The notes under the pieces: model-generated | Database searches by the model: none | Told to the model about the DNA's origin: nothing | The model's input: the letters and a program-made list of their open reading frames with translations, nothing else | Translations under genes and position numbers: made by a program | Part shown: positions 36,413 to 45,680 of the stretch, piece by piece | Layout of the letters: each line of letters starts with the position of its first letter | Numbering within the stretch: the stretch's first letter is position 1 | Origin: Acetobacteraceae bacterium | GTDB taxonomy: Bacteria; Pseudomonadota; Alphaproteobacteria; Acetobacterales; Acetobacteraceae | Direction of reading: 5' to 3' | Assembly: GCA_947371015.1 (NCBI GenBank) | Contig: CANBNK010000004.1 | Span: 25,179 to 89,178, forward strand | Length of the DNA: 64,000 nucleotides

Positions 36413-37543
36413 ATGCCCGACGGTACTGTGCACCACGGTCTCCTGCCGCCAGCCTCGGCGATCCCCCCTGGCATGCGCAAGGGGCGGGGCGCCGTCTCCA
36501 ACCCGGCCAACCGGTTTGAGAGCCAGTCGCGCGAGGCCTTCGACGATGGCTGGGACAGCCTGGCGGACCTGGCTGACCTGCCGCCGCTGCCGACCACGCT
36601 GATCCGCGAACGCGCAAAGTCGGCGATGAGCTGGAACGAGAGCCCCGATATCGGCTTCGACCGCTCGCTGAACCCCTATCGCGGCTGCGAGCATGGCTGC
36701 GTCTATTGCTACGCCCGGCCCAGCCACGCCTATGTCGGCTACTCGCCGGGCCTGGATTTCGAAACCAAGCTGATGTTCAAGCCGGACCTGCCGGCGCTGC
36801 TGGAAAAGGAGCTGTCCCGCCCCGGCTACATCGCCAAGCCGGTCGCGCTGGGCGCCAATACGGACCCCTACCAGCCGATCGAGCGCACCTTGCAGATCAC
36901 CCGCCAGGTGCTGGAGGTGCTGGAGCGCTTCGGCCACCCCGTGACCATCGTGACCAAGTCGGCCGGGGTGCTGCGGGACCTGGACATTTTGAAGCGGCTG
37001 GCCGCCCGCCGACTGGTGCATGTCTGCCTCAGCGTCACCACGCTGGACGCCAACCTGGCGCGGCGCATGGAACCCCGCGCCGCCACGCCGATGCGCCGGC
37101 TGGCCGCGATCCAGGCGCTGGCCCAGGCCGGCATACCCGTCGGCGTGCTGGCGGCGCCGATGATCCCCGGCCTGAACGACTCGGAGTTGGAGCGGATCAT
37201 CGAACGCTGCGTCGCCCATGGCGCCACCCGCGCCGGTTATGTGCTGCTGCGCCTGCCGCTGGAGATCAAGCAGTTGTTCGAGGAATGGCTGCAGGAACAT
37301 TTCCCGGACCGCGCCGCCAAGGTGCTGGCGCTGGTGCGGCAGACCCGCGGCGGCAAGCTGTACGATAGCCAGTTCGGCCAGCGCCAATCCGGCACCGGGG
37401 TCTATGCGGATATGCTGGCCCGGCGCTTCGCCATGACGGTGCAGCGGCTGGGCATCGGCCGCGGCAATGTTTCCGGCCAGGGGCTGGACGCCACGCAATT
37501 CGCCGTGCCGCGCGTACCGGACCGGCAACTCGCGCTGCTGTAG
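36413..37543 (+). CDS. PA0069-family radical SAM protein
   Basis: A 376-aa radical SAM enzyme with the cluster motif [10 protein letters not shown] (CxxxCxxC). The context [19 protein letters not shown] is typical of the PA0069/SplB-like family, and the [10 protein letters not shown]-type segment appears as [12 protein letters not shown]. The barrel continues to about residue 300 and the protein ends without an added cluster domain. Function is not established; a relationship to spore photoproduct lyase suggests nucleic-acid repair or modification. ATG 36413 is chosen by its ribosome-binding site (GAGGAACGGAGC). Confidence 0.88.
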   Translation: MPDGTVHHGLLPPASAIPPGMRKGRGAVSNPANRFESQSREAFDDGWDSLADLADLPPLPTTLIRERAKSAMSWNESPDIGFDRSLNPYRGCEHGCVYCYARPSHAYVGYSPGLDFETKLMFKPDLPALLEKELSRPGYIAKPVALGANTDPYQPIERTLQITRQVLEVLERFGHPVTIVTKSAGVLRDLDILKRLAARRLVHVCLSVTTLDANLARRMEPRAATPMRRLAAIQALAQAGIPVGVLAAPMIPGLNDSELERIIERCVAHGATRAGYVLLRLPLEIKQLFEEWLQEHFPDRAAKVLALVRQTRGGKLYDSQFGQRQSGTGVYADMLARRFAMTVQRLGIGRGNVSGQGLDATQFAVPRVPDRQLALL

Positions 37544-37620
37544 GCGGTCACGTCAGGTGGCCGCGCCCATGCCGCGCGCCGATGCCGTGGCCCTGCCGGC
37601 GTTTGCGCTATGCTGCCGCC

Positions 37621-38268
37621 ATGCCGCATTACCGCATGGAGTCGCAGGCCGGGGGCCGGGTTGCCGGGGTGGACGAGGCCGGGCGGGGTCCGCTCGCCGG
37701 CCCGGTCATGGCCGCCGCCGTGGTGTTCACCGCCGGCGTGCCGCGTGGCCTCGGCGCCCTGCTGGACGACAGCAAGAAGCTCTCGGCCACGGCGCGGGAA
37801 GCCGCCTTCACCGCGCTGCTGGCCGCCGCCGCGAAGGGCCGGCTGGAATATGCCGTGGCAGCCGCCTCGGCCGCCGAGATCGGCCGGATCAACATCCTCC
37901 GCGCCACACACCTGGCCATGGCCCGCGCCATCGCCCGGCTGACGATGTTGCCGGATCTGGCGCTGGTGGATGGCAACCAGCCGCCGCCGCTGCCATGCCG
38001 GGTGCAATGCGTCATCGGCGGCGATGCCGAGAGCTTTTCCATCGCCGCCGCCAGCATATTGGCCAAGGTCATTCGGGACCGCGCCATGGCCAGGCTGCAT
38101 CCGCGCTGGCCGCTCTATGGCTTCGCCCGGCATGCCGGTTACCCCACCGCGCAGCACCGTGCGGCGCTGGCGGAACATGGCCCCAGCCCGCACCATCGCC
38201 GCGGCTTCGCCCCGGTGGACCGGGCCTGGTTGCTGACCGCGCCACCGGTCGCCGCGCTGCCGGACTGA
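37621..38268 (+). CDS. rnhB: Ribonuclease HII
   Basis: A 215-aa endonuclease that removes ribonucleotides from DNA and RNA from hybrids. Catalytic acidic residues are in [13 protein letters not shown] (D and E), the central LALVDGNQ (D) and the [15 protein letters not shown] helix (the metal-ligand region following GGDAES). ATG 37621 gives the normal short N-terminus ([12 protein letters not shown]); the track start 37582 adds 13 residues. A 72-bp triple repeat in another frame begins 14 bp after its stop. Confidence 0.92.
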   Translation: MPHYRMESQAGGRVAGVDEAGRGPLAGPVMAAAVVFTAGVPRGLGALLDDSKKLSATAREAAFTALLAAAAKGRLEYAVAAASAAEIGRINILRATHLAMARAIARLTMLPDLALVDGNQPPPLPCRVQCVIGGDAESFSIAAASILAKVIRDRAMARLHPRWPLYGFARHAGYPTAQHRAALAEHGPSPHHRRGFAPVDRAWLLTAPPVAALPD

Positions 38269-38282
38269 CCCGCGCCAGGGAT

Positions 38283-38498
38283 TTGTCCGAGGCGCGCGGT
38301 GCCCTGCACACGGCGCGCGATTCGCCCGCGGCAAGCACTGGCCAACCCGGCGGCTTGTCCGAAACCTACGGCCGCTTGAATCCGGCACGGAGTGCGCCGC
38401 TGGCGGTCAGCGGCCACGCTGGGGATTTGTCCGAAGCGCGCGGTGCCCTACATCTGGCGCGGGCCAAGCCGCCGACGTTCAGTGGCCGCGCCCCGGCA
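38283..38498 (+). repeat. Three 72-bp (24-codon) in-register tandem repeats
   Basis: TTGTCCGA recurs at 38283, 38355 and 38427, exactly 72 bp apart. In this frame the units read LSEARGALHTAR..., LSETYGRLNPAR... and LSEARGALHLAR..., each 24 residues. In the matching core of units 1 and 3, four of five codon differences are synonymous third-position changes, suggesting that the frame is or was coding. No start codon is visible after the rnhB stop. Confidence 0.7.
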
Positions 38499-38528
38499 CC
38501 GCTCGGCGCAGCCCGCCGGGCAGAGTCG

Positions 38529-39161
38529 CTACGCGCCCAGCAACCGCCGCAGCTTGCGAATCGCGCTCTCGGGCGTGGTCAGCACCGGGCGGCCGGTCGC
38601 GGCCTCCACCAGCGGCTTGGCCCGCGCCAGGCTGAACTGCGCCAGCGCGATCACGTCGCAATCCGCCAGCTCCTTCGCCGCCTCGGCCGCCAGCCGGTCA
38701 TGTTCGGCGAAGTCACCGCGGTCCATCGCCGCCAGGGCGCCCTCGGCCAGCTTGCACTTCACTTCCACGCCGGCGGGGAATTCCGGCGGCATGCTGGTCA
38801 GGGTCGGGCCGAAGGTGGCCAGCAGGCCGATCTTCTTCCCCATCGCCACCGCTTCCTCGATCATCGCCTCGTTCGGCTTCAGCACCGGCATCGCGCCGCG
38901 CTCGGCCGCCACCGCCTCGATGCACGGCCCAAACGCCGAGCAGGTGAACAGGATGGCATCCGCCCCGGTGCCCACGGCGTAGCGCGACAGGTTCAGGAAG
39001 CGGTCGGTCATCACCTGGTCCAGCGTGCCGGTCTTCGCCAGGTCGGCCGAAAGGCTGTCATCCAGCAGGTTCATCAGCGTGGCTTCGGGCCAGGCCGCCT
39101 TGAACGCCGCCTCGATCGGCGGCGGCGAATGGCGGAGGGCATGGATCAGGGCAATGCGCAT
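38529..39161 (-). CDS. Aspartate/glutamate/hydantoin racemase-fold protein
   Basis: A 210-aa protein of the Asp/Glu racemase superfamily. The N-terminal catalytic Cys site is present (FTCSAFGPC), but the C-terminal site, usually a GCT or GCA block, reads ALAQFSLA with no Cys. Members racemise amino acids or hydantoins, isomerise maleate or decarboxylate arylmalonates; one-Cys variants usually cannot do two-base racemisation. Length is normal. It is monocistronic and its function is uncertain. Confidence 0.8.
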   Translation of the reverse strand: MRIALIHALRHSPPPIEAAFKAAWPEATLMNLLDDSLSADLAKTGTLDQVMTDRFLNLSRYAVGTGADAILFTCSAFGPCIEAVAAERGAMPVLKPNEAMIEEAVAMGKKIGLLATFGPTLTSMPPEFPAGVEVKCKLAEGALAAMDRGDFAEHDRLAAEAAKELADCDVIALAQFSLARAKPLVEAATGRPVLTTPESAIRKLRRLLGA

Positions 39162-39230
39162 CGGTCGGTCCTCAAGGCCAACGCCGGGGGGGGCGGATGG
39201 CCCGCCGGCGCTGTCGGCTGGTTATGTCGG

Positions 39231-39668
39231 CTATTTGCAGCGGCGCAGCGGCGAGGGGAACTCGGTGCAGCCGGGGAAGACGATCTCGTCCGGCCCGCGC
39301 CGTTCCACCCGCAGCAGGTTGGGGTTGCTGGCGCAGCCGAAGGCGAAATCCGGCGGAATCCGGCCGGCGCCCAGCGGGGTGAAGCGAAACTCCAGCCCAT
39401 TCGGTGTCAGCGCCACGGTCTCGATCACGCGCTGGCGCAACGCCAGATCCAGCGCCGTCGCCCGCATCACCAGGTCCCGGGTGAAGATGACGGTGGGGGC
39501 GCCGACGCATTCCGGGCCGCTGCCGTCGCCGGGCGGGAATTGCCCGCCGGTCCAGCTGCCGAACACCCAGGCGTGCGGCGGCGGTTGGCGGGGCCGCTGC
39601 GCCAGCGCCGGGGCCGCCAGCATGAGGCCCGGTGCCACCAGGCCGCCGAGCAGGAACCTGCGCCGCAT
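39231..39668 (-). CDS. Secreted hypothetical protein
   Basis: A 145-aa protein with a Tat-like or Sec signal (MRRRFLLGGLVAPGLMLAAPALAQ) and a small mature domain with a PHAWVFGSWTGGQFPPG motif, three scattered Cys residues and a C-terminal FPGCTEFPSP. I do not recognise a named family; similar signal-plus-FGSWTGG proteins look like periplasmic lipocalin-type or beta-rich folds (guess). It lies between the racemase-fold gene and a 368-bp non-coding gap. Confidence 0.7.
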   Translation of the reverse strand: MRRRFLLGGLVAPGLMLAAPALAQRPRQPPPHAWVFGSWTGGQFPPGDGSGPECVGAPTVIFTRDLVMRATALDLALRQRVIETVALTPNGLEFRFTPLGAGRIPPDFAFGCASNPNLLRVERRGPDEIVFPGCTEFPSPLRRCK

Positions 39669-40036
39669 GCATCGCCTCCACCACCAAGGGCGCCCTTTTA
39701 GCGCGCCTGCCGCGGAAGGCCAGCGGGGGGCGGCAGCACCAGCCCGCCGGGGACCGGTAGCTGCCGTCCTCCGGGAGAGGGCAAACCCGGAACGCGCCGG
39801 GCAACGGCACCATGGGTGTGACTGGCGGTCCGCAACCTGCCGGCAGCCGCGGACTGCCACCGCGGGTCCAGGCACGCTCCAGCCAGCCCAGACCCCGGCG
39901 AGCTTCGGCCGGCCGGCGGCCCTGGAGGTGGCAAGCCAACGCGTCCGCCGCCGGGCACCTGGCCAAGCACCTGGGCAAGCCGTGAGTTGCGTCCCCGGCC
40001 CGGGCATGCCAAGCCCAGCCCCGCAACAAGCGGGCC
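39669..40036. other. Intergenic region without recognised gene
   Basis: This 368-bp gap separates divergent genes and must hold promoters for both. I see no convincing ORF, hairpin or repeat other than a short GCACCTGG direct duplication around 39955-39980. ORFs on the track here are shadows of the downstream DedA-like gene. Confidence 0.4.
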
Positions 40037-40621
40037 ATGTGCATGCTGCGAGACCTCTACAATCGCGTCCTCGCCCTGGCGGCGCATCCACGCGCGCCGA
40101 CCTGGCTGGGTGTGGTCAGCTTCGCCGAGAGCAGCTTCTTCCCGATTCCGCCGGACGCCATGCTGGTGCCGATGTGCCTGGCCCGGCCGGACCGGGCGCT
40201 GCGCTATGCCGCCATCTGCACCATCGCCTCGGTGCTGGGGGGCGTGCTGGGCTATGCCATCGGCTTCTGGCTGTTCGACGCGCTGGCCATGCCGGTGTTG
40301 CGCACCTATGGCTATGCCGATGCGCTGGCCCGCTTCACCGCCTGGTACGACCAGTGGGGCGTCTGGGTCATCCTGATCAAGGGGTTGACGCCGATCCCGT
40401 ACAAGATCGTCACCATCGCCAGCGGTGCCGCGCATTTCGACTTCATGACCTTCCTGCTGGCCAGCGTGGTGACGCGGGGTGCCCGGTTCTTCATCCTGGC
40501 GCTGCTGCTGCGCCGGTTCGGGGAGCCGATCCGCGGGTTCATCGAAAAGCGCCTGACGCTGATCACCACCGTGGCCGCGGCTGGCATCGTCGGCGGTTTC
40601 CTGGTGCTGAAGCTGCTGTAG
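40037..40621 (+). CDS. YqaA/DedA-family membrane protein (SNARE-associated domain)
   Basis: A 194-aa integral membrane protein of the YqaA branch of the DedA superfamily. Conserved text: FAESSFFPIPPDAMLVPM (the ExxxxPxP(G/D) signature), IASVLGGVLGYAIGFWLF and IKGLTPIPYKIVTIASG. DedA proteins support membrane lipid translocation and envelope homeostasis. An alternative ATG lies two codons downstream at 40043. Confidence 0.85.
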   Translation: MCMLRDLYNRVLALAAHPRAPTWLGVVSFAESSFFPIPPDAMLVPMCLARPDRALRYAAICTIASVLGGVLGYAIGFWLFDALAMPVLRTYGYADALARFTAWYDQWGVWVILIKGLTPIPYKIVTIASGAAHFDFMTFLLASVVTRGARFFILALLLRRFGEPIRGFIEKRLTLITTVAAAGIVGGFLVLKLL

Positions 40622-40657
40622 CGGCGGCCGGCGCGCAGCCGTCCCCAGGAGAGACCC

Positions 40658-41650
40658 ATGGCAGCAACCACCAGGCGCCTCCTCCTCGGCATGGCAAGCG
40701 GTACCGCCATGGCAGCGCCTCGGTTGGCCCGCGCCCAGGGGCTACCAAGGCTTGGCGTTCTGATGCTGCCGGCCGAGGATGACCCCGGCGCCACCCAGCG
40801 CCGCGACGCCCTGCTGCTTCGGCTGGCAGCCCTAGGCTGGAAGGATGGCGAGACCATCCGCATCACGCTGCGCTGGGCCGGCGCCGAGCCGGGACGGGTC
40901 GCCCGGCTGGCGCAGGAGATGGTGGACCTGGCGCCCAACGTCATCCTGGCCAATGGCACGCCCATCATCAGCGCGCTGCGGCCGCTGACCCGCAGCATCC
41001 CGATCGTCTGCGCCCAGGTGATCGACCCGGTCGGCCTGGGCGTGGCGGAGAGCCTGGCGCGGCCGGGCGGCAACATCACCGGCTTCACCTTCATCAACCC
41101 CAACCTCATCGGCAAATGGCGCAGCCTGCTGCATGAGGCGGCGCCCGGGCTGAGCCGCGCCGTGGTGTTCTTCAACCCCGCCGCCAACCCCTGGTATCCC
41201 CGCGCCCTGGCCGAACTGGCGCAAGGGCCGCCCAGCCCGGGGCCGGAGCTGGAACTGGTCGCGGTCCGCAGCACCGAGGAGTTGCTGGCCCGCCTGGCGG
41301 AAGCGGCGCGGCGGCCCAGCACCGGGCTGATCGTCGGGCCGGAGCAGATCGTGCTCGGCAGCCAGCGCGACGTGGTGAGAGCCGCCCGGGCTCAGCGGCT
41401 GCCCGGGGTTTCCGTCTATCCGCAATTCGCCGCCGCGGGCGGGCTGATGTCCTATGGTCCCGACGTGCCCGATATCTTCCGCCAGGCGGCCGGCTATGTG
41501 GACCGCATCCTGCGCGGCGCCAGCCCGGCGACGCTGCCGATCCAGCAGCCGGTGCGGTTCGAGTTCACCGTCAACCTGGTGACCGCGACGGCGTTGGGGC
41601 TGCGCCTTCCGTCCAGCCTGCTGGCCGCGGCGGACAACGTCATCGACTGA
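40658..41650 (+). CDS. ABC transporter substrate-binding protein (ABC_sub_bind, PF04392-type)
   Basis: A 330-aa periplasmic binding protein with a Tat-like signal (TTRRLLLGMASGTAMAAPRLARA). Family features are LGVLMLPAEDDPGATQRRDAL, ANGTPIISALRPLTRSIPIV and the SLARPGGNITGFTF turn. Known relatives are receptors of amino-acid or tryptophan-type (TrpX-like) ABC importers; here permease and ATPase genes are missing, so it is an orphan. Starts at ATG 40658 after AGGAGAGACCC. Confidence 0.88.
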   Translation: MAATTRRLLLGMASGTAMAAPRLARAQGLPRLGVLMLPAEDDPGATQRRDALLLRLAALGWKDGETIRITLRWAGAEPGRVARLAQEMVDLAPNVILANGTPIISALRPLTRSIPIVCAQVIDPVGLGVAESLARPGGNITGFTFINPNLIGKWRSLLHEAAPGLSRAVVFFNPAANPWYPRALAELAQGPPSPGPELELVAVRSTEELLARLAEAARRPSTGLIVGPEQIVLGSQRDVVRAARAQRLPGVSVYPQFAAAGGLMSYGPDVPDIFRQAAGYVDRILRGASPATLPIQQPVRFEFTVNLVTATALGLRLPSSLLAAADNVID

Positions 41651-41955
41651 CACCGAGCGCGGACGAGGCTGCCCCCTCTCGTGCGCACGCAATCGCCGGG
41701 CGGCTGCTGCGCGCTTGCGGCACCGGGCCGCAGCGCCGCCGCCAGTGCCGCAGGCACGGAAACAATCCCCCACTGATGCTTTCCCGGGCGGCCCGCCGGT
41801 GCAATGATGCCGCGCCGCCCTGACCCACAGCGCCGCCGCCCGGCGCTGGGATCACATTTGACTGAACATCCGCCAGCCAGGCCGCTTGCGCGATACAGTA
41901 GCACGGCAGCGGTGCTTTGGTGGAGTTGAGCCTCCCACCCTCCCGCCAGGCGTTC
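41651..41955. other. Intergenic region upstream of the sensor kinase
   Basis: About 305 bp between two co-directional genes. It should carry the kinase promoter; TTGACT at about 41859 and TACAGT further down are candidate hexamers, but their spacing is too long to call a promoter. No repeat element or RNA gene is recognised. Confidence 0.35.
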
Positions 41956-44733
41956 ATGTCCGCAGTCCTTGCTTCGCCTCGCCTGCCAGTCCTGGTTCGC
42001 CTGCTGCCCTGGGCCGCGGTGCTGCTGCCGCTGTTGATGCTGGCGGTCGGCGCGCTTGTCACCTGGCGCTCGACCTGGCGCGACAGCCAGGCGGAACTGG
42101 TGCGCAGTGCCGATGCCGCCGCCGAATACGGCACCCGCGTGCTCAGTGCCCACCTGCTGCTGACCGGCCGGATGAACGACCTGGTGCGCGGGATGAGCGA
42201 CGACCAGCTCCGCGCCAGCGAAGCCCGGCTGCATGCCGCGCTGGGCCGGCTGTTGACGGAGTTGCCCCAGGCGGATGCCAGCTATGTCGTCAGCGCCAGC
42301 GGGGAGCCACTGGTCTCCAGCAACCTGTTCCCGCTGCCGCGCGGCATCAATACCGCGGCGGACCGGGACTTCTTCAGGGCGCTGGCGCAGCCGGACGCAC
42401 CCGCCGTACATGTCAGCCGGCCCTATATCGGCCGGCTCGACAACCTGCCCTTCTTCGCGGTCAGCCGGCGGCGGGAGGGGACGGGCAACCTGCCGACGTC
42501 CAGCGGCTTCGATGGGCTGGTCAATGTCTCGGTGCGGCCGGCGCCGCTGGCGGACAGCATGCGCCTGATGCTGGGCAACCCGGCCGACACGGCGACGCTG
42601 GTGCGCAGCGACGGCCAGATGCTGGTCCGGACCAATAGCGAAGAAGGCCACCTGCCCAGCATCCGCCCTGGCAGCCAGTTCGGCGCCGTGGCCGCTTCCG
42701 GCCAGCGCGACGCGGCCTACCAGGCCATTTCGACAGTGACCGGCCAGCCGGTGCTGGTAGCGCTGCGCAAGCTGGAGGGCTTCCCCGTCTATGCCTCGGT
42801 GAACCGGCCGCGTTCGGCCATTGTGGCGGCGTGGCAGGAGGGCTTCGCCGCCCATCTCGTGTTCCGCGGGCCGGCCACGCTGGCGCTGCTGCTGCTGGCC
42901 CTGAAGGTGCGGCGCGACCATTGGCGCCTGGTGCGGGCCAATGCGTCGCTGGAACGGCGGGTGGAGGCGCGCACCACGGACCTGCGGGAGCTGTCCGACG
43001 CGCTGGACCTTTCTGCCACGATGATCATGCTGCCGGATGGCATCATCCTGCATTGGTCGCTGGGCTGTGAGCGGCTGTATGGCCACACCGTCGGCGAGAT
43101 CGAGGGGCGCAGCCGGCACATGCTGACCGACTACGCACCGGGAGAGCGGGAGGCGATCCTGGCCGCGGTGGAGCGGTACGGCGAATGGCGCGGCGCGCTG
43201 CGCCAGCGGCACAAGAACGGCACGTCGATGGTGGTGCTCTCGCACTGGATCGCGCGGCAGGGGCCGGAGGGCATGCGCCTGGTGGTGAACCAGACCGACA
43301 TCACCGACCGGCATGAGTTGCAGGCGGCGCTGGCGCTGAGCGAGGAACGCTTCCGCGCCACCTTCGAGCAGGCCGCGATCGGCATGGCGCATGTGGCACT
43401 GGATGGCCGCTGGCTGCGGGTGAACGACCAGCTCTGCGCCATGCTGGGCTTCACCCGTCCGGAGTTGCTGGCCGGCCGCTTCCAGGACACCACCCATGCC
43501 GAGGACCTGGCCGGGGTGGTGGGCCAGGTGCAGCGCCTGCTGGCGCGGGACGCGGCGGTGGTCTTCCTGGAATGCCGCTATCAGCGGCGCGACCGTGACG
43601 TGCTGTGGGTGAATGTCACGGCCTCGGTGCTGCAGGACCAGGCCGGGCGGCCGCTGCACTTCGTCTTCGCGATCGATGACATCACCGACCGCAAGCTGGC
43701 CGAGGACGCGCTGGCCGAAAGCGAGAAGCGGCTGCGGCTGGCGCAGGAGGCCGCGGGCATCGGCACCTGGGAGGTGCTGGTCCCCGGCGGGGAGCTGCGG
43801 TGGTCGGCGCAGAGCTTCGCGCTATGGGGCTTTGCGGCGGATGGCCCACAGCCGACCGGGCCGGAAGCGCTGGACCGGGTGCATCCGCAGGACCGCCCGC
43901 GGGTGGGCGCCGAATTGGCCGCCGCCCTGGCCGGGGGCGAGTTCCGCAGCGAGTTCCGCGTGCTGCACACGCTGCCCGGCGGCGGCGCCCGGCTGGTTTG
44001 GCTGGCCGGCTTGGGGCGTTGCTTTCGCGCGGCCAGCGGCGAGGGCCACCGGCTGCTGGGGGTGAATTACGACATCACCGAACGTAAACGCTCGGAGGAG
44101 AACAACACGTTGCTGATGCGCGAGGTGGACCACCGGGCCAAGAACGCGCTGGCGGTGGTGCAGGCGGCGTTGCGGCTGACCAAGGCGAACAACCAGCCAG
44201 ACTACATCCGTGCAGTGGAAGGCCGCGTGGCCGCGCTGGCCCGCGCCCATACCGCGTTGGCCCACCGCCGCTGGCAGGGCGCCGAGCTGCGCGCGCTGCT
44301 GGAGGGCGAGTTGCAGCGCTTCCTGGCGCTGGACCCCGCGTCCGGCGGCTGCCGCGCCGAGCTGGATGGCCCGCCGGTGATGCTGGAGGCCGGCGCCACC
44401 CAGGCGCTGTGCATGGCGCTGCATGAACTGGCGACCAATGCGGTGAAGTATGGCGCCCTGTCGCAGCCGAGCGGGGTGGTTTCGGTCCGCTGGCAGGTCT
44501 GTGACCGGCGCTTGCGGCTGACCTGGCGCGAGACCGGCGGCCCGCCCACGGCGACACCGACCCAGCGCAGCTTCGGCTCGCGTGTCATCGAGCAGACCAT
44601 ACAGGGCCAGCTTGGCGGCAAGCTGGAGCGGCACTGGACCGCCGAGGGGCTGCTGGTGGAGCTGAGCGTGCCGCACGGACCGCTGCTGGCGGCGCGGCCC
44701 TGGCCGGCCGGCGCACCGAAAGCCGCAGAGTAG
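41956..44733 (+). CDS. Multi-PAS sensor histidine kinase, HWE/HisKA_2 family
   Basis: A 925-aa membrane sensor kinase (ATG 41956; the track TTG at 41917 is also possible). Order: first membrane helix at about 9-32, a periplasmic sensor of about 250 residues resembling dCache/CHASE domains, a second helix near 297-315, three PAS/PAC segments (about 340-440, 465-590 and 595-720), then the His-box REVDHRAKNALAVVQAALRL and an ATPase with ALHELATNAVKYGALS. The HRAKN box and missing canonical H-box place it in the HWE/HisKA_2 group, common in alphaproteobacteria for light or general stress signals. No response regulator is adjacent. Confidence 0.9.
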   Translation: MSAVLASPRLPVLVRLLPWAAVLLPLLMLAVGALVTWRSTWRDSQAELVRSADAAAEYGTRVLSAHLLLTGRMNDLVRGMSDDQLRASEARLHAALGRLLTELPQADASYVVSASGEPLVSSNLFPLPRGINTAADRDFFRALAQPDAPAVHVSRPYIGRLDNLPFFAVSRRREGTGNLPTSSGFDGLVNVSVRPAPLADSMRLMLGNPADTATLVRSDGQMLVRTNSEEGHLPSIRPGSQFGAVAASGQRDAAYQAISTVTGQPVLVALRKLEGFPVYASVNRPRSAIVAAWQEGFAAHLVFRGPATLALLLLALKVRRDHWRLVRANASLERRVEARTTDLRELSDALDLSATMIMLPDGIILHWSLGCERLYGHTVGEIEGRSRHMLTDYAPGEREAILAAVERYGEWRGALRQRHKNGTSMVVLSHWIARQGPEGMRLVVNQTDITDRHELQAALALSEERFRATFEQAAIGMAHVALDGRWLRVNDQLCAMLGFTRPELLAGRFQDTTHAEDLAGVVGQVQRLLARDAAVVFLECRYQRRDRDVLWVNVTASVLQDQAGRPLHFVFAIDDITDRKLAEDALAESEKRLRLAQEAAGIGTWEVLVPGGELRWSAQSFALWGFAADGPQPTGPEALDRVHPQDRPRVGAELAAALAGGEFRSEFRVLHTLPGGGARLVWLAGLGRCFRAASGEGHRLLGVNYDITERKRSEENNTLLMREVDHRAKNALAVVQAALRLTKANNQPDYIRAVEGRVAALARAHTALAHRRWQGAELRALLEGELQRFLALDPASGGCRAELDGPPVMLEAGATQALCMALHELATNAVKYGALSQPSGVVSVRWQVCDRRLRLTWRETGGPPTATPTQRSFGSRVIEQTIQGQLGGKLERHWTAEGLLVELSVPHGPLLAARPWPAGAPKAAE

Positions 44734-44743
44734 CTGGGTCCGG

Positions 44744-45391
44744 TCAGGCCCGGCGGAACACCACCGAGAGGTTGTTGGCCGGCATCGGGGTGACGGCGGG
44801 CGGGCCGAAGCCCTGCGCTGCGGCGGCGGCGGCCACCGCCTCCAGGTCGCGGATGCCCCATGCCGGGTTGCGGTCGCGCAGGCTGGCGTCGAAGGCGGCG
44901 TTGCTCGCGGCGAAGGGCTGCCCGGCCTGGCGGTAGGGGCCGTAGAGGTAGAGCGGCGCGCCGGCCGGCAGCGCGGCGGCGGCACCGGCCAGCAGGCCGA
45001 GCGTGGCCGCCCAGGGGCTGATATGCACCATGTTGATGCAGAGCACCGCCTGCGCCCGCAGGGCTGGCCACGGCGCCAAGGCCCGCGCCGCGCCGTCCAG
45101 CGCCAGGCAGTCCAGTGCCAGGGCGGGGGCCACGTTCGGCAGGCCGGCGCACCAGGCGTCGATGCTGGCGCGGGCATCCGGGTCGGGGTCGCTGGGCTGG
45201 AAGCGCAGCCCCGGCAGCGCCTGGGCCAGGAAGGCGCAATGCTCACCGGAGCCGCTGGCCACTTCCAGCACCTCACCCTCGGCCGGCAGCACGCCGCGCA
45301 GCACGGCCAGGATGGCGTCGCGGTTGCGCAGCGTGGCGGGGGCGTGGCGCTGCGGGCCGGAGGGCGCGGGGATGCGGGCGGTTTCGGTCAT
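44744..45391 (-). CDS. DUF938 family class I SAM-dependent methyltransferase-like protein
   Basis: A 215-aa protein; ATG 45391 is preferred to the track start 45472. It carries the DUF938 signature: RHAPATLRNRDAILAVL near the N-terminus, the SAM-binding VLEVASGSGEHCAFLAQ and INMVHISPWAATLGLL. The family is predicted to bind SAM, but its methyl acceptor is unknown. It is convergent with the sensor kinase gene. Confidence 0.87.
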   Translation of the reverse strand: MTETARIPAPSGPQRHAPATLRNRDAILAVLRGVLPAEGEVLEVASGSGEHCAFLAQALPGLRFQPSDPDPDARASIDAWCAGLPNVAPALALDCLALDGAARALAPWPALRAQAVLCINMVHISPWAATLGLLAGAAAALPAGAPLYLYGPYRQAGQPFAASNAAFDASLRDRNPAWGIRDLEAVAAAAAAQGFGPPAVTPMPANNLSVVFRRA

Positions 45392-45528
45392 GGGTGCTGC
45401 TGTATCGGGCAGCGGCGGCGTGGCGCAAGCCTGTGGCGCCGCAAGCCGCATTGACCGCGGCTTGGCCGGCACCGCAGGATACCCGCCGGCGGCGCGATCC
45501 CTTCCGGTGGGTTGCGCTGCCGGCCTGG

Positions 45529-45633
45529 CTAGAGGCTGATCGGCTTAGGCGGCATCGCCAAAAGCCGTGAATCGGTCTCTCAAACAACAAAGCCAGAGCG
45601 CGAGCGCTTCTGCCAGAAGCGATCACGCTCTGG
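45529..45633 (+). repeat. Dispersed two-hairpin element, copy E (compensatory end change)
   Basis: A 105-bp copy between divergent genes. Hairpin 2 reads CCAGAGCG...CGCTTC-TGCCA-GAAGCG...CGCTCTGG: where the other copies have CTAG ends, this copy has CCAG/CTGG, so the outer stem pairs change together. Hairpin 1 is CTGATCGGCTTAGGCG / CGCC..AAGCCGTGAATCGG. Confidence 0.8.
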
Positions 45634-45680
45634 GGTGACTGGTCCACCGCGGCGGGCCGGGCGCCGGGAATGGAGAATGC

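Noticed and set aside
35123-37528. Minus-strand ORF of 801 aa
   Set aside because: Read-through that joins the DUF2064 protein to antisense of the radical SAM gene and an out-of-frame stretch of the GT2 gene; ATG 35680 is the natural start.
37467-39701. Plus-strand ORF of 744 aa covering the 72-bp repeats
   Set aside because: It overlaps rnhB in another frame and the racemase-fold gene in antisense. Only the repeat portion shows coding-like features, so I report the repeat and not this ORF.
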